Positions 7,972 through 15,615 of a stretch of 47,730 nt of DNA are shown here, one piece after another. Position 1 is the first letter of the stretch; the number at the start of each line of letters is the position of its first letter. Origin of the DNA: an uncultured Gammaproteobacteria bacterium (GTDB lineage Bacteria; Pseudomonadota; Gammaproteobacteria; Pseudomonadales; Pseudohongiellaceae); contig CAJXUA010000024.1 in NCBI GenBank assembly GCA_913060695.1, positions 1-47,730 on the forward strand, read 5' to 3'. Under the pieces are notes generated by a model. The model was not told where the DNA came from and searched no databases. It worked only from the letters and a program-made list of their open reading frames with translations. A program made the position numbers and the translations under genes.

Positions 7972-9626
7972 GGAGCGCGGAACAGGCTACGAATACCAGA
8001 GATGATGCCGCCGCTTTTCTCGGCAGGGGCCTGCTGCACTGGTGGCTCATACATCTCCACCGGGGCCGCCTCGTACTTAGGCTCGGCGAACGCCGCCTTC
8101 TGTTCGTCATCTATAAAGCTAAAGCTTTTGTCTTCCACCTTGGCGACCTGCTCTACCCCTGCGTCATCGGCAAAGCTCAAGCGGTTATTGCTCTCCTGGA
8201 AAGCCAACATCTCTTTACAGATCTCGTCGTACTGCGCAGCTGACAACAGCTCTGGCTGCTCTTTCATGTTAAGCGTGAACTGCTTGTCGTTGGCGGCAGA
8301 GAGATAGTGCAGGTTCTTCTTAGTCGTCAGCAACAGGCCCTCGGCCTTGGCACGGTCGTATAGTGGCGTGCCGCGTAGCGGAATATAGGGGAAGAAGAAG
8401 AAGAACTCGGGCGCGATGAGTTTGTTCAACTCCAGTGTCTGGCGCATATTCTCCGCGGTTTCCAGCGGCATGCCGACGATGTTGAAGGTCAGGCGATTAA
8501 TGCCCGCCGCCTTACAAGCCTTAGCCGCGGCAATCACCTGCTCGTTCTTCATCTTGCGGCCGAGCATGGTAGAGCGATAGGTCTCGTCGCCGCTCTCGAT
8601 GCCGAACCAAATAGTGTGACAACCGGCTTCTTTGGCCTCGGCACAGAACTTCTCGTTCATCACTTCCACGCGGGAGTTGATGGAGAATGGCAGGCCGATG
8701 CGCTCTTTATAGATGGCGAAGAAAGCACGCACGAACTTGAGGTTCGACAGGAACAGCTCGTCCCAGAACTCGAAGTAACCCACGTTGTAACGGTCGCGCA
8801 ATCGAATCAGTTCGGTGACCATGTCTTCCGGGTCATATTTGCGCAGGAACTCTTTCTTCACCTTCCAGTTGTCTAGCAACGGCGTGTTGCAGCAATAGGT
8901 ACAGCGATACGGGCAGCCGCGGCCAGTCATTACTGGTAGCACTACCTTCTCTTTAGGCCCGAAGATGGAGGTGTTCACATCGTCGAAGCTGCCGTCTTTC
9001 TCGAAAATATCGTAGTCGGGGAATGGCAGTGAGGCCAGGTCGCCGATCTGGTGTGGCTCTGTGCGGAACACTTCGCCGTCACTCAACTTCTCCCACATGC
9101 CGTCTACTGCGCCGTCTTTGCTGCCGCGCAGGAACTGCACCAGGTTGCCGATGGCGTATTCGCCGTCGCCAACACAGATGAAGTCGACGTTAGGGTTCTC
9201 GATGGTCTGATCTTGAGAGAGCATGGCCTGATAACCGCCTATGCAGATAGGCATGTCGGGCAGCATGGACTTGATGACTTCGAAATAGGGCTCCATCGGA
9301 TACCAGTGCGGGCTCATCACGGAGAACGCGATCACATCGGGCTTGAGCTCGGCGATGCTGCGGGCATAGTTCTCGGGATTGTAGGCCACCGCGTCGCGCA
9401 CGATCAGGATGGGCTTGAGGATGACCTCTACCCATGGGAAGTCGCGCTTTAAGTAGGCAGACATCGCCGCCAAGGGCATGGCGACCTCGTTACCGTCGGG
9501 GGAGTAGAAACTGAACACGAGCCGTAGCTTCTTACTGCCAGCCGCCTTTCCAAACCACTTAGACTTGGCTTGTGGGTAAGCTGGCTTATCCGAGCTTACG
9601 GCGATTAGATCTGCGGCAGTAGACAT
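7968..9626 (-). CDS. B12-binding domain radical SAM protein
   Basis: This is a cobalamin-dependent class radical SAM enzyme of unknown substrate. Residues about 60-170 have the B12-binding Rossmann-like layout (KPDVIAFSVMSPHW, ICIGGYQAMLS, FICVGDGEYAIGNLV). The iron-sulphur motif C-X3-C-X2-C is at Cys238, Cys242 and Cys245 (GCPYRCTYC), followed by radical SAM barrel blocks (FWDELFLSN, INSRVEVMNEKF, WFGIESGDE, FNIVGMPLETAENM). The last 60 residues are an acidic and Pro/Ala-rich tail. Family members act in BchE-type cyclisations, methylations of unactivated carbons and lipid or cofactor edits; nothing nearby identifies this one. It stands alone, divergent from the nitroreductase across a 195-bp gap. 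Its TAA stop abuts the repeat at the RAYT edge. Confidence 0.9.
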   Translation of the reverse strand: MSTAADLIAVSSDKPAYPQAKSKWFGKAAGSKKLRLVFSFYSPDGNEVAMPLAAMSAYLKRDFPWVEVILKPILIVRDAVAYNPENYARSIAELKPDVIAFSVMSPHWYPMEPYFEVIKSMLPDMPICIGGYQAMLSQDQTIENPNVDFICVGDGEYAIGNLVQFLRGSKDGAVDGMWEKLSDGEVFRTEPHQIGDLASLPFPDYDIFEKDGSFDDVNTSIFGPKEKVVLPVMTGRGCPYRCTYCCNTPLLDNWKVKKEFLRKYDPEDMVTELIRLRDRYNVGYFEFWDELFLSNLKFVRAFFAIYKERIGLPFSINSRVEVMNEKFCAEAKEAGCHTIWFGIESGDETYRSTMLGRKMKNEQVIAAAKACKAAGINRLTFNIVGMPLETAENMRQTLELNKLIAPEFFFFFPYIPLRGTPLYDRAKAEGLLLTTKKNLHYLSAANDKQFTLNMKEQPELLSAAQYDEICKEMLAFQESNNRLSFADDAGVEQVAKVEDKSFSFIDDEQKAAFAEPKYEAAPVEMYEPPVQQAPAEKSGGIISGIRSLFRAP

Positions 9627-9821
9627 GCATTGGCCTCGGTATTAAAAGACGGAAAACCTAGTATTTTCGTATGGTTCCGAACAGGTGAATATTCTAGTGG
9701 GAAATTGTACCACAAAGCTATACCCCACAAGGGGCCTTTCTTAACTCCCAATTTTGGGTATTTTACTCTATTGTTGCGATCATTAATGTACTAACCCACC
9801 ACAGTTTCGAACAGGCTCACA

Positions 9822-10379
9822 ATGGATGCTTTAAACGCTTTACACACCCGTGTCTCTCACCCCCGCGTCGCCGGTGCCGTGCCCAGTGAGGTCGCATTAC
9901 AGAACATGTTCCGCGCCGCCCTGCGCGCCCCTGACCATGGTCAGCTGCGCCCATGGCGCTTCCTGCGTATCCAGGGCGAGGGTCTTGAACATTTAGCAGA
10001 CCTTTTCGCCGCTGCCGCCCAGGCCGATGAACCGCAGATCAGTGCCGAGAAGCTCGAGAGCATGCGCGGCAAGGCTCTGCGCGCGCCCTTAGTCATCGTC
10101 ACCATCTCCAGCGCCGTGGAGCATCCGAAGATTCCAGTGCTAGAGCAAGACATCGCCGCGGGCTGCGCCACCCATGCCATGCTGATCGCGGCACACGCAC
10201 AGGGCATCGGGGCGGTGTGGCGCACAGGGCCAATGTCCACCCATCCGGTCGTCATGAAAGGCTTAGGCGTAAAAGAACATGAAAAAGTTTTAGCGATGCT
10301 CTATGTGGGACAAATCGAGGGCCCCGACCGCCCTATTCGCGAATTAGCAGTAGAAGACTTCGTCACACATTGGTCATAA
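9822..10379 (+). CDS. nitroreductase family protein, YdjA-like
   Basis: This is a short FMN-dependent nitroreductase-fold oxidoreductase of the YdjA subgroup (185 residues, the usual length). Diagnostic blocks are FRAALRAPDHGQLRPWRFL near residues 31-49, where the Arg and His contact FMN, then APLVIVTISS, LEQDIAAGCATHAMLIAAHAQGIGAVWRTG and VLAMLYVGQI. YdjA-type enzymes reduce nitroaromatics or quinones poorly in vitro and their physiological substrate is unknown. ATG 9822 follows a 195-bp divergent gap. The next gene starts 52 bases downstream on the same strand, so the two are probably cotranscribed. Confidence 0.9.
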   Translation: MDALNALHTRVSHPRVAGAVPSEVALQNMFRAALRAPDHGQLRPWRFLRIQGEGLEHLADLFAAAAQADEPQISAEKLESMRGKALRAPLVIVTISSAVEHPKIPVLEQDIAAGCATHAMLIAAHAQGIGAVWRTGPMSTHPVVMKGLGVKEHEKVLAMLYVGQIEGPDRPIRELAVEDFVTHWS

Positions 10380-10431
10380 TAGCGTTTCGCCATTACCTGC
10401 CCCACCACAACAATAAGAGACAAAGCTTTTG

Positions 10432-11007
10432 ATGCGACGAACCGTCTTCTCCACCCCTATCATTACCCCCTGCCTGCGGCTGCTCTCGATTCTCATCCTG
10501 AAATTGATGGGCTGGAAGGCGGTGGGCTGCCCCATCAAGAACGCGCGCTTCGTGTTGATAGGCGCGCCCCATACCAGCAATTGGGACTTCCCGCTCATGA
10601 TCATGGTGGTGCTGAAGCTGCGCCTCAAGGTGTTCTGGATGGGCAAGAACACGCTCTTCCCCTTCCCCGTCGGCTGGTTCATGAAGTGGCTCGGCGGCAT
10701 TCCGGTGGATCGCAGCCGCGCCCATAACCTAGTAGACCAGACGGTGGCCCAGTATAAGAGCGAGCCAGAGATGATCGTGCTAGTGCCGCCAGAGGGCACG
10801 CGCAGCAAGGTGAAGGAATGGAAGACGGGTTTCTATCGCATCGCGGTGGCCGCAGAGGTGCCAGTGCTGATGGGCTATGTTGACGCCTCTAAGAAAGAGG
10901 CGGGTTTAGCGGACTTCTACTACCCCACCGGCGAGCTCGAGGTGGACATGCCCGCCATTCGTGCCTTCTACGCCACTAAGGTAGGCATCAATCCAGAGAA
11001 TGCCTGA
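10432..11007 (+). CDS. small lysophospholipid acyltransferase family protein
   Basis: This 191-residue protein is a compact PlsC/LPLAT-fold acyltransferase, a family that moves acyl chains onto lysophospholipids or related acceptors at the inner membrane. It shows the catalytic H-X4-D box (His47-Asp52 in APHTSNWDFP), the acceptor-binding GGIPVDRS near residue 86, and the PPEGTRS block near 119. A hydrophobic N-terminal stretch probably anchors it. The reading frame opens at TTG 10429, immediately followed by ATG 10432, which I take as the start. It probably forms an operon with the nitroreductase gene. Its TGA lies in a 16-bp palindrome shared with the convergent tetR gene. Confidence 0.88.
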   Translation: MRRTVFSTPIITPCLRLLSILILKLMGWKAVGCPIKNARFVLIGAPHTSNWDFPLMIMVVLKLRLKVFWMGKNTLFPFPVGWFMKWLGGIPVDRSRAHNLVDQTVAQYKSEPEMIVLVPPEGTRSKVKEWKTGFYRIAVAAEVPVLMGYVDASKKEAGLADFYYPTGELEVDMPAIRAFYATKVGINPENA

Positions 11008-11017
11008 GAACTCAGGC
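11002..11017. other. perfect 16-bp palindrome holding both convergent stop codons
   Basis: The sequence GCCTGAGAACTCAGGC is self-complementary around its centre. The acyltransferase TGA occupies 11005-11007 and the tetR TGA (minus strand) is at 11012-11014. There is no T-run on either side, so a classical terminator is not assured. Confidence 0.7.
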
Positions 11018-11722
11018 GTCTTGGTAGCGTAGATTGCGCAGGGTAATGTCGAACACGAACGCGGCGTAGTCGTCGATACGAGTCGCTAATAACCCAAACT
11101 TCCAGCGCTTGAGGTACCACTGCTGCAACATCGAGGTGGTATTAGCCGCTATTAACTCTAGGCGATCTGCCGTAAACAGCCCCTGCTCTACCCCTGCCGT
11201 GAAGGTTTCTAGAATACGCTCGTCGAACTTGATCTCCATCTGCATGGCGGCCTCGCGCTGTTCACGTGACAGGCCCTTGGCCTCCAGATAACAGAAGTAA
11301 TACCACTGATGCATAATCTCGTTCATGTAGATGTCGCCATAGATGATGGCCTTGAGGCGATGCACGGGAGAGAGGTCGATCACGGCCTGGTCGGACATGA
11401 CGTCGTCGATGGTCTTGCGCAACACCTCTTCGATGGCCGCGGCAAGATCGTCTTTACTGCCGATATAAGCGTAGAGGCCGCCCATGCTGATGCCGGTCTC
11501 GCGGCTCAGGTCACGTAGGCTCATGGCCTGAAAGCCTTTGCTATTGGCGAGCTTGAATGTACAGGTGAAGATCTTCTCGAGGTTGCCTAGCGCAATCTGG
11601 GGGCTCTTAATCTGCATCTTCTCGCGATGGGTATCGAAGACACGGCGCCACAGAGGTTCACCCTCTAGGACCCAGGTATCGCGAAATGCGTCGATGCTGA
11701 TTGTTTGTGGCCATCTGTTCAT
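11012..11722 (-). CDS. TetR/AcrR family transcriptional regulator
   Basis: This is a 236-residue one-component repressor. The helix-turn-helix lies at about 68-90 (SLRDLSRETGISMGGLYAYIGSKDDL), the TetR signature. The rest is the helical ligand-binding domain. It has roughly 45 residues before the first DNA-binding helix, longer than typical TetR proteins. It diverges from an acyl-CoA dehydrogenase with 240 bp between them, the classic layout of a regulator controlling its neighbour and itself, so an acyl-CoA or fatty acid ligand is a fair guess. Tandem 15-bp repeats sit about 40 bases upstream of its ATG and are the best operator candidates. Confidence 0.92.
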   Translation of the reverse strand: MNRWPQTISIDAFRDTWVLEGEPLWRRVFDTHREKMQIKSPQIALGNLEKIFTCTFKLANSKGFQAMSLRDLSRETGISMGGLYAYIGSKDDLAAAIEEVLRKTIDDVMSDQAVIDLSPVHRLKAIIYGDIYMNEIMHQWYYFCYLEAKGLSREQREAAMQMEIKFDERILETFTAGVEQGLFTADRLELIAANTTSMLQQWYLKRWKFGLLATRIDDYAAFVFDITLRNLRYQDA

Positions 11723-11763
11723 TATTGTTATTACCCCGTCGATAAGCCCACTATTTTAAAAAC

Positions 11764-11806
11764 ACCGAGTGTGAAGCAACCGAGTGTGTAGCAATAGTGT
11801 AAAGCA
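11764..11806. promoter_or_regulatory. tandem direct repeats in the tetR/acyl-CoA dehydrogenase divergent region
   Basis: ACCGAGTGTGAAGCA (11764-11778) is followed head to tail by ACCGAGTGTGTAGCA and then by the shorter relative ATAGTGTAAAGCA. Head-to-tail repeats this close to a divergent regulator suggest a protein-binding array. Further on, CTTGC...GCAAG (11851-11869) is a second candidate site, nearer the dehydrogenase start. Confidence 0.45.
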
Positions 11807-11962
11807 AAAGTGAAATTCAAAAATTAAGCGCAATTATACCCGATTCTATCCTTGCCGCATGGCAGCAAGTAGTAATTTTTCCATGCTATGCTCTGCGAAG
11901 CGCTGCTAGGTATAGATGCAGCCTTTTTAAGACGGTACATCAATGAAAGGGGGTAATCGTCA

Positions 11963-13744
11963 ATGTCGCAGTATCGAGCACCATTACGAGATATGAAGTT
12001 TCAAATGGAGGAAGTCTTAGACTTTACTTCGCACTACGCTAGTTTTCCACAGGGGCGAGAGGCAACGCCCGACATAGTCGAGGCCATTCTACAGAGCGCC
12101 GCGCAGTTTGCCGAAGATGTACTCGCGCCAATCGATGGCATGGGTGATGAGATAGGCTGTAAATGGGAAGATGGCGAAGTTACTACGCCGCCCGGTTTCA
12201 AAGAGGCCTACAACGAATACATCGCCAATGGCTGGACTAGCCTGTCTATGCCTGTCGAATTGGGCGGCCAAGGCCTGCCTGCGTCTCTAGGCGGTTTTTG
12301 TATGGAGATTCACGCCACCGCAAACCATGCGTGGACCATGTACCCAGGCCTAAGCATGGGGGGCATTCAAACCATCGCCGCCCACGCCAGCGAAGAATTA
12401 AAAGCACGCTTTCTGCCCCGGCTTATCGAGGGACAGTGGTCCGCGACCATGTGTCTTACCGAGGCCCATTGCGGCTCCGACCTTGGCCTACTGCGCAGCA
12501 AGGCGCTGCCACAGGACGATGGCTCTTATAAGATCTCCGGCAGCAAGATCTTCATCTCCTCTGGCGAACACGACCTCACCAAGAACATCGTGCACATCGT
12601 GTTAGCGCGCCTGCCCGATGCCCCACCAGGCATCAAGGGTATCTCGCTGTTTATCGTGCCTAAGTTTAATGTCACAGACAGTGGTGAAGTGGCCGAACGC
12701 AATAATGTGCATTGTGGCTCTATCGAACACAAGATGGGCATTCACGGCAACGCCACATGCGTGATCAACTTCGACGAGGCTAAAGGCTATTTGATCAGCC
12801 CGCCCCATAAAGGCATGAGCTGCATGTTCACCTTCATCAACGAGTCGCGCATGGGTGTGGCCCAACAGGCACTGGCGCAGATCGAGGCTTCTCACCAGAG
12901 CGCCCTAGAATACGCACGTGATCGCGTGCAATTCCGTGGCACAGTGCGCAAGGATCCAGAGGCAGCAGCGGACCCTATCATCGTGCACCCCGACGTGCGC
13001 CGCATGCTGTTCACGCAGAAGGCCTTCGGCGAAGGTGGTCGTGCACTGAGCTATTTCCTCGCTATCCAGACAGACCGCGAGCGCTATAGCGAGAGCGAGA
13101 GCGAACGAGAGATGGCGGAAGCTTTGCTTTCGCTAATGACCCCCATCGCGAAGGGCTTCCTCTCTGAAGTGTGCATGGAGGCTACCAGCTACGGCATTCA
13201 GGTGTTCGGCGGCCACGGTTATATTCGCGAATGGCGCCAAGAGCAGCATTTCAGAGACGCGCGCATCACCTCGATCTACGAGGGGACTACGGGCATTCAA
13301 GGCCTAGACCTTCTGGGCCGCAAGATCCTCTCAAGTCGCGGCAAAGCCCTAGAGCCCTTCGTGAAACTGGTGTTGGGTTTCTGCAAGCAGCATCCGGAGA
13401 ACCCCTACGCGGGAACCCTGCAGACACAGATGCAAAAATGGGTGGAGCTCACTACAGAGTTGGGCATGAAGGCGATGAAGAATCCTGACGAGGTGAATGC
13501 AGCAGCCTATGACTATCTGATGTTCTCTGGTTATACCGTGTTGGCCTGGACGTGGGCGCAGTCGGCTCTTGTAGCTAGCGCAGCCCTAGAGAAAAAGCCG
13601 AGCGAGGCAGAGGCAGACTTCTATCAAGCTAAGCTAGACACTGCGCGTTTCTATTTCGAGCGTATATTGCCGCGTACGTTGGCATTAGAGGTTAGCATAC
13701 GCGCTGGCGTAGAAACCCTGCCGGAGTTTAGCGCCCCGCTTTAA
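11963..13744 (+). CDS. acyl-CoA dehydrogenase with extended C-terminal domain
   Basis: This FAD enzyme oxidises an acyl-CoA to the 2-enoyl-CoA, the first step of a beta-oxidation-like pathway. Its 593 residues match the long subgroup that carries an extra C-terminal helical domain; members are often annotated DmdC-like, but that substrate cannot be read from sequence. Blocks seen are MCLTEAHCGSDLG (FAD/substrate binding), KISGSKIFISSGEHDL, GVAQQAL, GIQVFGGHGYIRE, and IYEGTTGIQGLDLLGRK with the catalytic glutamate. A strong AAAGGGGG ribosome site precedes ATG 11963. It is presumably regulated by the divergent tetR. Its TAA overlaps the stop of the convergent TSUP gene by four bases. Confidence 0.94.
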   Translation: MSQYRAPLRDMKFQMEEVLDFTSHYASFPQGREATPDIVEAILQSAAQFAEDVLAPIDGMGDEIGCKWEDGEVTTPPGFKEAYNEYIANGWTSLSMPVELGGQGLPASLGGFCMEIHATANHAWTMYPGLSMGGIQTIAAHASEELKARFLPRLIEGQWSATMCLTEAHCGSDLGLLRSKALPQDDGSYKISGSKIFISSGEHDLTKNIVHIVLARLPDAPPGIKGISLFIVPKFNVTDSGEVAERNNVHCGSIEHKMGIHGNATCVINFDEAKGYLISPPHKGMSCMFTFINESRMGVAQQALAQIEASHQSALEYARDRVQFRGTVRKDPEAAADPIIVHPDVRRMLFTQKAFGEGGRALSYFLAIQTDRERYSESESEREMAEALLSLMTPIAKGFLSEVCMEATSYGIQVFGGHGYIREWRQEQHFRDARITSIYEGTTGIQGLDLLGRKILSSRGKALEPFVKLVLGFCKQHPENPYAGTLQTQMQKWVELTTELGMKAMKNPDEVNAAAYDYLMFSGYTVLAWTWAQSALVASAALEKKPSEAEADFYQAKLDTARFYFERILPRTLALEVSIRAGVETLPEFSAPL

Positions 13745-14448
13745 AACCAGAACGACAGTACGGCCGCCGCACCGGCAATTGAGCACAGCGTAAGAGACGC
13801 GATGCGCAATTGCCGATGTGGAACCTGGCGCATGCTGCGCCGCGCAATGAGAAAGCCCACGAAGGTGGCCGGCAATAACGGTAAGCCGAGCATGATCTGA
13901 GTCATCCCAAACTGCCCGATCGGCGCAAGCACAACCAACGACATCAAACAGCTCACTACGAAAAACGCCGCCAAGTTCGCGCGCACCAGGTTCACTTCTT
14001 GGTGCTGCCAGAGTAAGGCCATGGGCGGCCCTCCTATCGAAGAACTAGTACCCATGAAGCCTGACATGAAGCCCGCGAACATCATCCGACCCGGTGTAGG
14101 TTGCCAGCGCAAAGACGTTAGGCTTACGCCCACCGCGCCTAGCACGCTCAGCCCGATCCACAGCGCCAACCAATCCTTATCGATCCACAGCAGCAACGCC
14201 GCACCACTCAATGAGCCGGGGATTCGACCGATAATGGCGTTGCCCAAGCCACGAAACGACACGTGACCACGGTAGCTATAGACGTTGAAAACCGAGAGCA
14301 CCAAGGCACACATGGTGATGGGTGCGGGCACATAGAGGGGATCAATAAAGAAGAGAAGCGGCGCCGCGATGACTGCAAGGCCGAAGCCGATGGCAGTCTG
14401 CACGAAGGCGCCGATCACTATTACTATACAAGCTAGAAGAACTTCCAT
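13741..14448 (-). CDS. TSUP family (TauE/SafE-type) membrane permease
   Basis: This is a 235-residue integral membrane protein with seven to eight hydrophobic segments. The opening LLACIVIVIGAFVQTAIGFGLAVIAAPLL and the mid-protein MFAGFMSGFMGTSSSIGGPPMALLW are the paired TSUP motifs. The family exports sulphite, sulpho-organics or other small organic anions; substrate is unknown here. It converges with the acyl-CoA dehydrogenase, sharing four bases at the stop codons, so the two mRNAs have overlapping 3' ends. No neighbour hints at sulphur metabolism. Confidence 0.9.
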   Translation of the reverse strand: MEVLLACIVIVIGAFVQTAIGFGLAVIAAPLLFFIDPLYVPAPITMCALVLSVFNVYSYRGHVSFRGLGNAIIGRIPGSLSGAALLLWIDKDWLALWIGLSVLGAVGVSLTSLRWQPTPGRMMFAGFMSGFMGTSSSIGGPPMALLWQHQEVNLVRANLAAFFVVSCLMSLVVLAPIGQFGMTQIMLGLPLLPATFVGFLIARRSMRQVPHRQLRIASLTLCSIAGAAAVLSFWF

Positions 14449-14539
14449 CAGCGAACCGCAATCGGGGGAATTAAGAGGCCGCTGATGTTAGCAGGTCAAA
14501 CCTAGGAGCGTAAGCACACCCCTAGGCATAATCGGCAAA

Positions 14540-15307
14540 TCATTCCAGATTCGTCGATACCTGCGTCGCCGAGCGAGCAGAACGACTGCCTTGGTCGATA
14601 TTTACATCGCCCGAACCGTCCTCGAGGATGCTGACCTCTAGCTGCACATCACGCACATTGATGTCGCCAGAGCCGTCACGCACAGTAACCGCACCTGCCA
14701 CTTTCACGATGTCGATTTCGCCGGAGCCATCGTCTATATCGACGTTGCCTTGCACGTCCTCTATGGTCAGCTCGCCGGAACCGTCCTTCACTTTCACGTT
14801 GCCCGCGATTGCGAAGATATGCGCTGCGCCGGAACCATCGACAAGATTAAGATCCCCAGTGCCACTGACAGTGAGTTCACCGCTGCCATCTTTGATGTTC
14901 ACTGGCATACCCGCCGGCACTGTCACATCCAAGTGTATGAAGCGGTAGCCACTGGAAACTAAACTTCTTCTGTCGTCTTCAGGAATCTTAGTCCAAAGGT
15001 ACTGCGTATCACCTTGCACTAAGTGTTTCATGCCCATGTCCTCTAAGCCACTCTTGCGGCTAGTACATACCGTTGCGACTACGCTAATCTCACGCGCGCT
15101 CGGCGTACTAGAGACGTTCAGTGAACCAGCACCGGCGCTGACATCGACAGTGGCGATATTAGTGCTTGGCAAGGTAAACGCGATTTCTTCCTGGTAAACG
15201 CAGTTATCGGCCAGAACCACGACGGGTAACAGCAGCATGGCGAAGGAGCCCGCTAGCGTGAAAGTCTTAGTATTGAACAGGCCTTTCTTTGTTTTCGTGT
15301 TTTGCAT
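14540..15307 (-). CDS. exported protein with six DGSG repeats (putative adhesin / DUF4097-like)
   Basis: This is a 255-residue exported protein. A signal peptide (TLAGSFAMLLLPVVVLA) precedes the mature region. Six DGSG motifs recur every 17-19 residues in the C-terminal half, each followed by a short alternating hydrophobic strand (ELTV, AAHI, ELTI, EIDI, DINV, DVNI). That pattern predicts a right-handed beta-solenoid, as in DUF4097/putative auto-transporter adhesin head proteins. Two cysteines lie outside the repeats. ATG 15307 is chosen because GGAG lies 11 bases upstream; the frame could open at 15340. The 300 bp before uvrA are AT-rich and probably carry its promoter. Function is unknown. 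Confidence 0.8.
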   Translation of the reverse strand: MQNTKTKKGLFNTKTFTLAGSFAMLLLPVVVLADNCVYQEEIAFTLPSTNIATVDVSAGAGSLNVSSTPSAREISVVATVCTSRKSGLEDMGMKHLVQGDTQYLWTKIPEDDRRSLVSSGYRFIHLDVTVPAGMPVNIKDGSGELTVSGTGDLNLVDGSGAAHIFAIAGNVKVKDGSGELTIEDVQGNVDIDDGSGEIDIVKVAGAVTVRDGSGDINVRDVQLEVSILEDGSGDVNIDQGSRSARSATQVSTNLE

Positions 15308-15554
15308 TATGGTGTTTCTCCGAATGTTGTTAATGCTCAAATAATGATGATTGTCGTTAGCGAACGTGCGAAGCTCTGTGGCTTCTCCTCATATGCAGAG
15401 GATTTAGCACAAACTGCGCCAACTTTTATTTATCTTCTAAGCCATTGTTTTTAAAATCTTTAAAATTAAAACCTCAGAATTTTCTAAAAGTTAGTTCGTT
15501 CTTTTCTTCATTAGTTGGCGAATTAACGCAATTGGTTTAGAAGCGAAGCAATTA

Positions 15555-15591
15555 TTGTATGAAGTAACCGCATTACTGTATATTAATACAG
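15555..15591 (+). promoter_or_regulatory. LexA (SOS) box overlapping the uvrA promoter
   Basis: CTGTATATTAATACAG at 15576-15591 fits the gammaproteobacterial LexA consensus CTGT-N8-ACAG with an AT-rich centre. A possible -35 TTGTAT (15555-15560) and -10 TATATT (15579-15584) are 18 bp apart, so LexA would cover the -10. The box ends 24 bases before the uvrA ATG. Confidence 0.88.
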
Positions 15592-15615
15592 CACTCCACT
15601 TGAGATGAATTGCCC

